Below are positions 58,361-64,000 of a DNA stretch of 64,000 bases, one piece after another. Made by a program: the position numbers and the translations under genes. How positions within the stretch are numbered: position 1 is the first letter of the stretch; every line of letters starts with the position of its first letter. This DNA comes from an uncultured Methylococcaceae bacterium (lineage in GTDB: Bacteria > Pseudomonadota > Gammaproteobacteria > Methylococcales > Methylomonadaceae), in assembly GCA_903917345.1 (NCBI GenBank), contig CAIXAE010000002.1, positions 1-64,000 of the forward strand, given 5' to 3'. Under the pieces are notes generated by a model. The model saw only the letters and a list, made by a program, of their open reading frames with translations, had not been told where the DNA came from and searched no databases.

Positions 58361-58897
58361 TTATTGAGTGCGGCTATTCATTAACTTAAAGTATTCACTT
58401 TCGGCAAATATCTCAAGTTTATCTTCAACTCTATCTAAATAAACAATGCCTTGTAGATGATCAAATTCGTGTTGAAAAATTCTGGCAACAAAGCCAGTGA
58501 GTCGAGCGGTGATTTGTTGGTCATTTAAATCTGTATAAGTGATTTCAATGTCTGTGTAGCGGGGCACTAATGCTCTGATACCCGGAATACTTAAACAGCC
58601 TTCCCAATCTTTTTCAGTGTCATCTGAAATAGGCGAAAAGCTCGGGTTTATCATCACGGTGGGCTCCATTAACGGTGCATGCGGGTAGCGCGCTGAAGGT
58701 CGTGAAGCGACAATAATAATGCGTTTTGAAATGCTAATTTGAGGTGCCGCAATGCCAACACCTTGCGTTGAGGCTAAGGTGTCACGTAACGCGGTGATCA
58801 ATGCAAGATTATCTGCACTATTGGTGTGGCACATTGTATCTGCTTGTTGGCGCAGAACTTCTGCGCCTAATTGAGCAATTTCTCTAATATCGGTCAT
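58361..58897 (-). CDS. def: Peptide deformylase
   Basis: A 178-residue metalloenzyme that removes the N-formyl group from nascent proteins. All three motifs are present: GVGIAAPQI (motif 1), EGCLSIPG with the metal cysteine (motif 2), and QHEFDHLQGIVYLDR with HExxD/H-type ligands (motif 3). It is not beside fmt as in many genomes, so it may be a second copy. The start overlaps the ppk stop by one base (TAATG), indicating coupled translation. Confidence 0.93.
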   Translation of the reverse strand: MTDIREIAQLGAEVLRQQADTMCHTNSADNLALITALRDTLASTQGVGIAAPQISISKRIIIVASRPSARYPHAPLMEPTVMINPSFSPISDDTEKDWEGCLSIPGIRALVPRYTDIEITYTDLNDQQITARLTGFVARIFQHEFDHLQGIVYLDRVEDKLEIFAESEYFKLMNSRTQ

Positions 58898-61665
58898 TAA
58901 GGTGCTTGTAATTCATTAAGAATAGCCGTTTGTGCTTGTATTGGAGCATCACTACTATTGTTTAAAAGTTGTAAATAGCTGCCATCTGATTGCAATAACC
59001 AGGCTTGGGTATTATCCTTTAGATATAAATTTAAATCATGCAGAATACGGTTGTATAGTTTTTTACTTTCTATGGGAAAGCAAATCTCTACTCGTCTAAA
59101 CATATTTCGATTCATTAAGTCTGCACTAGATGCATAAACTTCTTGGTTACCATCATTCGCAAATGCATAAATTCTAGCATGTTCTAAAAAGCGGCCAATA
59201 ATAGCGCGGACTTCAATGTTTTCAGAAACTCCGGGGATGCCCGGTCTTAAGCAACATACTCCTCTCACCATGAGTTTAACTTCCACTCCCGCTTGAGATG
59301 CACGATAAAGCGCTTGAATGGCTTGTTCTTCAACAATTGCATTCACTTGTATGATTATTTGAGCCGGTTTTCCATTTTTCGCATGCGTGATTTCACGCTC
59401 TATTTTTTCAAGAATGCCTTTATGTAAAGTGAAAGGCGACTGCAGCAGTTTATTTAATTTAGTTACTTTTCCTAAGCTAGTAAGTTGGGCAAATACACGT
59501 CTGACATCTTCGCCGAGTTCTTTATCACAAGAAAATAAACCATAGTCGGTATAAAGTTGTGCTGTTTTCGGATGGTAGTTGCCTGTGCCTAAATGTACAT
59601 AATTACGAAGTTCTTTGCCTTCTCTACGAAGAATCAAACACATTTTGGCATGTGTTTTATACCCCACAACACCATACACTACATGAACAGCAGCTTCTTG
59701 TAATTTAGAGGCTAAATCAATGTTAGCTTTTTCATCGAAGCGCGCTCTTAATTCAATAACCACAGTGACTTCTTTACCCGCACGTGCGGCTCTAATGAGC
59801 GCAGCAACAATAGGTGAGTCCGAGCCAGTGCGATATAGAGTTTGCTTTATCGCAATTACTTCAGGTGAGGCGGCGGCTTGGCGTAAGAATTCAACAACCG
59901 GAGAGAATGACTCAAATGGGTGGTGCAATAGAATGTCATTACGTTTTATGGCCGCAAAGATATCCTTGTTACGCGATAATTGTGAAGGAGTGCTGGGTTT
60001 AAACGGGATAAATTTAAGATCAGGTCGATCTACTAGGCTATTAATCTCTTGTATTCTATTGAGGTTGACAGGTCCGTTGACTAAGAAGAGTCGATCTTGT
60101 TTTAACTCAAAACGGTCTAATAAAAAGTTAACCGTATCTTCAGGGCAGGCAGCATCAATTTCTAAACGCACCTCGTCACCGTAGTTACGCATGGCTAACT
60201 CACCTTGCACAGCCAGTAATAAGTCATCGATAGCATCATCATCCACAAAGAAATCACTGTTACGTGTGACCCTAAACTGATGACAACCTTTAACCGTCAT
60301 GCCAGTAAACAATTCGCTAACAAAAGCATGAATAATAGACGATAAAAATACGAAATCGTGTGGGCCGCTTTGTGTTTCTTCAGCAGGCAACTTGATAACA
60401 CGAGGTAAAGATCTAGGTGCTTGCAATATAGCTCTGCCACTGTTTCTTCCAAAAGCATCTTTACCTGTCAGCGATATAATAAAATTTAAACTTTTATTGA
60501 GTATGCGTGGAAATGGATGTGCAGAATCTAGCCCTACAGGTGTCAGAATCGGTAAAAGTTCATTGTTAAAATATTGAGTGATCCATTTAAGCTGATCTTC
60601 TGACCATTCATTACGGCGAATAAACCGAATGTTTTCTTCGCTCAGTTGAGGAATTAAAATCTCATTAAGCACTTGGTATTGTTCTTCAACCAACTGATGA
60701 GAATGAATAGAGATTTGCTCTAACTGTTCTTTGGTCGTTAAACCATCTGGGCCCATTGCTTTAGGATCAATAGACGCCATTTCTAAGATACTGGCCACGC
60801 GCACTTCAAAAAACTCATCTAGATTAGAGCAAGAAATACACAGATAGTTAAGGCGCTCTAATAAAGGGACGGATTCATTTTTAGCTTGTGCTAATACCCG
60901 CTTATTAAACTCTAATAAACTCAGATCGCGATTAATATAGAGTTCTGGGCTTTCTAGGTTGATGGCTTCAGCGTTTTCGATAGGGTCCATTTTAATCCTT
61001 AACTTTTCGGGGATAACACCGGTAATAAAAACATGTCGATCACTCATCTGTACGATATTAAAATTTAATTCTGCTTGCGCTAATTGTGCTGTTATCTCTT
61101 TAAGGCTAAAAGCCGCCAGTAAAGAATGATAGAAGTCGTTTTTTAATATGTCAGGTTCATTCTTAACGTAGGTCTCAACTAACTGTCTTGCTTCATCATC
61201 ATTCGCGGGGCGAATGAGATCCATGATGATAACGCGAGTCCCTGGTTTTGAATATTTTATTACGCTCTGCCAAAGTGTCTTAGGGTCAGGTAAGTGGTGT
61301 AATAAACTATTACTAAAAATTATCTCATAATTAGATTGCGGTAATGTGACATGGGGTAAGAGTCCGTGCACAAAGCTAATTCTGTCATTCAGTTTGGGTT
61401 CAATGATTGATTTTGCATAGTTCAACATGGGCTGTGAACCATCAACAGCATCTAATTTACAGAGAGGAAATGTCCTAGCAAAACGGAAGCTGATATCGCC
61501 AGGTCCACATCCCAAGTCTAAGGCATGACCATTAAACTCTGGGTCATTAATAAAGTCAGCGAGTAATTGGATAAATTGGCCATGAGGGACATCAAAATTA
61601 GCCTCGGCATACGCTTTGACTTGTTCATCGTCTTCCATTAACTCAGGTTCTAAAACTCTATTCAT
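58897..61665 (-). CDS. ppk1: SAM-dependent methyltransferase fused to polyphosphate kinase 1
   Basis: One open frame of 922 residues. Residues 1-220 are a class I methyltransferase (HALDLGCGPGDISFRFARTF, then DAVDGSQPML, EIIFSNSLLHHLPDP). Residues 226-922 (697, normal PPK1 length) are polyphosphate kinase: ELYINRDLSLLEFNKRVLAQ, HPFESFSPVVEFLRQAAASP, YVHLGTGNYHPKTAQLYTDY with the phosphorylated histidine, and SSADLMNRNMFRRVEI. The ATG for M226 (60990) has AAGGATT just upstream, so PPK1 may also be made alone. The kinase polymerises phosphate from ATP. A methyltransferase-PPK1 fusion is unusual. Confidence 0.88.
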   Translation of the reverse strand: MNRVLEPELMEDDEQVKAYAEANFDVPHGQFIQLLADFINDPEFNGHALDLGCGPGDISFRFARTFPLCKLDAVDGSQPMLNYAKSIIEPKLNDRISFVHGLLPHVTLPQSNYEIIFSNSLLHHLPDPKTLWQSVIKYSKPGTRVIIMDLIRPANDDEARQLVETYVKNEPDILKNDFYHSLLAAFSLKEITAQLAQAELNFNIVQMSDRHVFITGVIPEKLRIKMDPIENAEAINLESPELYINRDLSLLEFNKRVLAQAKNESVPLLERLNYLCISCSNLDEFFEVRVASILEMASIDPKAMGPDGLTTKEQLEQISIHSHQLVEEQYQVLNEILIPQLSEENIRFIRRNEWSEDQLKWITQYFNNELLPILTPVGLDSAHPFPRILNKSLNFIISLTGKDAFGRNSGRAILQAPRSLPRVIKLPAEETQSGPHDFVFLSSIIHAFVSELFTGMTVKGCHQFRVTRNSDFFVDDDAIDDLLLAVQGELAMRNYGDEVRLEIDAACPEDTVNFLLDRFELKQDRLFLVNGPVNLNRIQEINSLVDRPDLKFIPFKPSTPSQLSRNKDIFAAIKRNDILLHHPFESFSPVVEFLRQAAASPEVIAIKQTLYRTGSDSPIVAALIRAARAGKEVTVVIELRARFDEKANIDLASKLQEAAVHVVYGVVGYKTHAKMCLILRREGKELRNYVHLGTGNYHPKTAQLYTDYGLFSCDKELGEDVRRVFAQLTSLGKVTKLNKLLQSPFTLHKGILEKIEREITHAKNGKPAQIIIQVNAIVEEQAIQALYRASQAGVEVKLMVRGVCCLRPGIPGVSENIEVRAIIGRFLEHARIYAFANDGNQEVYASSADLMNRNMFRRVEICFPIESKKLYNRILHDLNLYLKDNTQAWLLQSDGSYLQLLNNSSDAPIQAQTAILNELQAP

Positions 61666-62578
61666 TAAAGCCTCTTAAGCCTTGTAATCCCCCGGTATGA
61701 ATGGCAATAATGCGTTGACCCGGTTTAAAGGTGTGTTTGCTGATTAGATTGTAAAGTGCATACAGCATTTTACCAGTATAAATGGGCTCGAGTACTATTC
61801 CTGTGATCGCTGCAAATTGTTTAATGAAACACATCAGTTCAGGTGTTGTTTTCGCAAAGCCGCCAAAGTGATAATTTAGATTAATCTGCCAGTTAGAATG
61901 AGGTGCAGGGAGTAGCGCATTAACATCATCTATTAAGAAATGGGCGTTTTTTAAAGCTGCAAAACCTATTACAGATGTATTGTTAGGTGTTGCATTAATC
62001 AGGCCTGCTAAAGTGGCACCTGTGCCGCAGGGTGTACAGAGTATGTCATAAGGCTGATTGATTTCTTTTACTAATTCAGCAACGCCTTGAAGGGCTAATG
62101 GTGATGCGCCCCCTTCAGGTAACCAATATTCGTTGGGCTTAAGGCCGGGTAATGAAAAGTGATCTTGATAGTCTCTTAATGCTCTATAAGCAGAACGCGA
62201 GATATAAGAGAGTTGCATGCCCCAATCTTGTAGGTCTTTTAAAGTGTCGGTTAATGTTTCAGGCTGTTCGCCTCTGATGAAGCCGTGGGTTTTTATATTT
62301 AAGAGTTTGCCGGTGTAAGCTAAAGCGTGTAAATGGTTAGAGTGCGCGCCACCCATGCTAATAATCGTATCTTTGCCTAAGTTTAAAGCGTCATTTAGAC
62401 TGTATTTGAGTTTGCGCCATTTGTTGCCAGAAATAATAGGGTGTAATAAATCATCACGCTTTAACCATAACTCAATACCGTATTTGAGTAATAGTGGGTC
62501 ATTAATGGGGCTAAGGGGAGAAGGGGTGAATAAGTTTTCTAAGTCTCTAAGTGCGGAGTGCGAGGAGGATGGGGTCAT
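61658..62578 (-). CDS. PLP-dependent deaminase / D-cysteine desulfhydrase family protein
   Basis: A 306-residue fold-type II PLP enzyme of the ACC deaminase/D-cysteine desulfhydrase group. The PLP lysine is in ISGNKWRKLKYSLNDAL, preceded by ELWLKRDDLLHP; MGGAHSNHLHALAYTGKLLN and LCTPCGTGATLAGLI bind the cofactor phosphate. Sequence alone does not separate ACC deaminase from D-cysteine desulfhydrase. It overlaps the methyltransferase-PPK gene by 8 bp and probably heads that operon. Confidence 0.85.
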   Translation of the reverse strand: MTPSSSHSALRDLENLFTPSPLSPINDPLLLKYGIELWLKRDDLLHPIISGNKWRKLKYSLNDALNLGKDTIISMGGAHSNHLHALAYTGKLLNIKTHGFIRGEQPETLTDTLKDLQDWGMQLSYISRSAYRALRDYQDHFSLPGLKPNEYWLPEGGASPLALQGVAELVKEINQPYDILCTPCGTGATLAGLINATPNNTSVIGFAALKNAHFLIDDVNALLPAPHSNWQINLNYHFGGFAKTTPELMCFIKQFAAITGIVLEPIYTGKMLYALYNLISKHTFKPGQRIIAIHTGGLQGLRGFNE

Positions 62579-62724
62579 TGGTTTTACAAATGAGATTATT
62601 AAGCGCTGTTATGAGTTGTCCTATAGCGCAAGAATATCATTAATGTAAGAATCAGACTTTAACTCTTAATGAAGAGAAGGTAAGTATTGTGGTTTTTATA
62701 CTTTATTATTCAGTCTATAAACCT

Positions 62725-62766
62725 AAAGACTGTCACGATTATTAATCGCGACAGTCTTTTTTGTTT
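62725..62766. terminator. Intrinsic terminator between the small membrane protein and the desulfhydrase operon
   Basis: AAAGACTGTCACGAT pairs with ATCGCGACAGTCTTT (one mismatch) around TATTA, followed by T on the plus strand and with A to the left for the minus strand. It follows the small membrane protein gene by a few bases on the minus strand, so it most likely terminates that transcript. Confidence 0.75.
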
Positions 62767-62770
62767 AATA

Positions 62771-62938
62771 TCATGAAAGTTGAATGGTGTTTATAGGTTT
62801 GCGGTTGACTTTAATATAACTTGCTATGGCGGTTACAGCAAAGAAGGTGGAAGACAGTATAAATTCGCCGTTAATAAAGCTAATTAGGCCGACTACAAAA
62901 ACTGTCCCTATTAAGATATCTCGGGTTAGTTCGTTCAT
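62771..62938 (-). CDS. Small membrane protein of 55 residues
   Basis: A short frame begins MNELTRDILIGTVFVVGLIS and continues through FINGEFILSSTFFAVTAIAS to a basic tail (YIKVNRKPINTIQLS). It has two predicted membrane helices joined by a short polar loop. GAGGA lies seven bases upstream of the ATG, and a terminator follows the stop, so it is a complete monocistronic unit. Family not recognised. Confidence 0.65.
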   Translation of the reverse strand: MNELTRDILIGTVFVVGLISFINGEFILSSTFFAVTAIASYIKVNRKPINTIQLS

Positions 62939-63096
62939 AAAAAATCCTCATTGATTTGATAGGTTTTTAATACTGCGACTGAACTATAGCGCAGGCTTAT
63001 ATTGTTTACAATGCCACTAAATATAGAATTATTATTTCTTTTTAATAAACAATAAATGAGTGGTTTTTTAAATAAATTTAGTTATAATTCATTAGA

Positions 63097-64000
63097 TTAC
63101 TTGACCTGAAGTAAGTCTTGCCACTGCGTAGTGTAGTTGGGTGAGATTAAGTCCGCTTTAGGTTTCCATGATTTATCAAAGCCCGTGGCTGCAATAGCCA
63201 TTTTTTTTGGGTAGCGTCTATTGATATTATCCATCACTGCCATTAGTGTTTTGTTCTCTGTTGTTGACTCATTTGTTTCAAGCGTAAATAAGTCTAATTG
63301 ATTGTGGGTTAATGCATTCTGGATGTGGCTCAGTTGTATGCCGCATTTTTGATAGTGGTAGCCTGTTTTAAAAATTTCTTTTAATAGTTGATGGGCCTTA
63401 CTAATAATAATTCGCGTATCTTGAGTGGCGCTAGTCAGATGGATACTTGCAGAGCGTTGATATTGAGGTTCTTGCGGGTTAAAAGGACTGGTTCTAATAA
63501 AGATACTGATACAGCTTGTGACGGAGTTTTGCTGTCTAAGCTTTTCTGCTGCGCGACTACAGAATTCGGCTAAGGCTTGAGATAAGGTATTAAAGTCTGT
63601 TAAACGTCGACTAAAACTTCTAGAACAAACAATTTGCTGTTTATTAGTCGGCGACAGGTCTAGCTCAATACAAGACACGCCATTCAGTTCTAGTACGGTA
63701 CGTGCGACTACAATGTTAAACAGGCGTTGAATTCTATCGGGTGATTGGCTGGCTAAATCCCAAACGGTGTGAATATTAAGTTGATTGAGTTTCTTTGTAG
63801 TACGTGAGCCTATGCCCCATATTTCCCCTACCGGTACGATACGCATGAGTTTTTCTCTGCGTTTAATATCAGATAAATCAAGGACGCCTGCGGTTTTTGT
63901 CCATTTCTTAGCCGCAAAGTTAGCTAATTTAGCGAGGGTTTTATTAGGCCCCATGCCGACACAGACAGGGATTCCTGTCGTACGTAATACGGTTTTCTTA
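63097..64000 (-). CDS. umuC: DNA polymerase V catalytic subunit UmuC, C-terminal part
   Basis: The frame is open to the window edge and lacks its N-terminus; the visible 300 residues are the end of a Y-family polymerase. It reads KKTVLRTTGIPVCVGMGPNK, then TLAKLANFAAKKW, the helix-hairpin-helix region VGEIWGIGSRTTKKLNQLNI, and the little-finger and C-terminal domain (SRSFSRRLTDFNTLSQALAE). UmuC with UmuD' does error-prone lesion bypass in the SOS response. The catalytic palm and any umuD are outside. An ATG at 63954 is internal, not the true start. Confidence 0.92.
   Translation of the reverse strand, partial: KKTVLRTTGIPVCVGMGPNKTLAKLANFAAKKWTKTAGVLDLSDIKRREKLMRIVPVGEIWGIGSRTTKKLNQLNIHTVWDLASQSPDRIQRLFNIVVARTVLELNGVSCIELDLSPTNKQQIVCSRSFSRRLTDFNTLSQALAEFCSRAAEKLRQQNSVTSCISIFIRTSPFNPQEPQYQRSASIHLTSATQDTRIIISKAHQLLKEIFKTGYHYQKCGIQLSHIQNALTHNQLDLFTLETNESTTENKTLMAVMDNINRRYPKKMAIAATGFDKSWKPKADLISPNYTTQWQDLLQVK

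Overview
The window looks like a chromosomal segment of a low-GC gammaproteobacterium. Supporting marks are the order hfq-hflX-hflK-hflC-hisZ-purA, the run gyrA-serC-pheA-hisC-tyrA/aroA-cmk-rpsA-ihfB with a fused prephenate dehydrogenase/EPSP synthase, the ygfZ/ygfX pair, and genes for YgiQ, MepA, Rep, FeoABC and PgaBCD. A DabA/DabB inorganic-carbon uptake pair and a heme A synthase suggest an aerobe that needs much CO2 or bicarbonate, such as a sulfur-oxidising autotroph or a methanotroph-like lineage. No gene here fixes the lineage, so that is inference.

Layout. 1-2.4 kb is an accessory patch on the minus strand: a BrnT/BrnA and a RelE/StbD-type toxin-antitoxin pair, a tRNA 3'-end-like sequence beside an intrinsic terminator (possible attachment-site scar), and a DUF2934 protein. 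2.4-3.1 kb is non-coding and carries a cluster of near-palindromic GACRYGTC-type motifs. 3.1-9.65 kb is a complete RND efflux operon with a divergent TetR regulator and a visible operator. 9.6-12.2 kb holds heme A synthase, YgfZ and YgfX. 12.2-20 kb is the hfq-hflX-hflKC-hisZ-purA series followed by a small phosphatase and a dienelactone-hydrolase-like gene. 20-31.1 kb is gyrA, the serine and aromatic amino acid genes, cmk, rpsA and ihfB. 31.2-34.2 kb is a Fur-type-controlled feoABC operon. 34.2-37.4 kb holds mepA, an unannotated RNA-like transcription unit, and rep.

37.5-41.4 kb is less ordinary: a fibronectin-III-like protein, a 483-bp array of 23 degenerate 21-bp units with a 168-bp (8-unit) higher-order period, a DUF433 antitoxin whose toxin partner is reduced to nine codons, small membrane proteins and a PhoH-type ATPase. 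41.4-48.6 kb has a fatty acid desaturase, an acyltransferase, two identical tandem tRNA-Thr(UGU) genes, YgiQ, a spermidine-synthase-like protein and a hotdog-fold protein. 48.7-57.2 kb, on the minus strand, is pgaB-pgaC-pgaD followed by dabA-dabB. 57.3-62.6 kb, also minus, encodes a HAD phosphatase, a GIY-YIG protein, peptide deformylase, a methyltransferase fused in frame to polyphosphate kinase, and a PLP deaminase/desulfhydrase. The window ends in a 55-residue membrane protein and a umuC gene cut by the edge.

The strongest candidates for something undescribed are the 21-bp/168-bp array, the promoter-to-terminator RNA unit upstream of mepA, and the methyltransferase-PPK1 fusion with its internal ribosome-binding site. 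All assignments come from reading the sequence; no database search was run.
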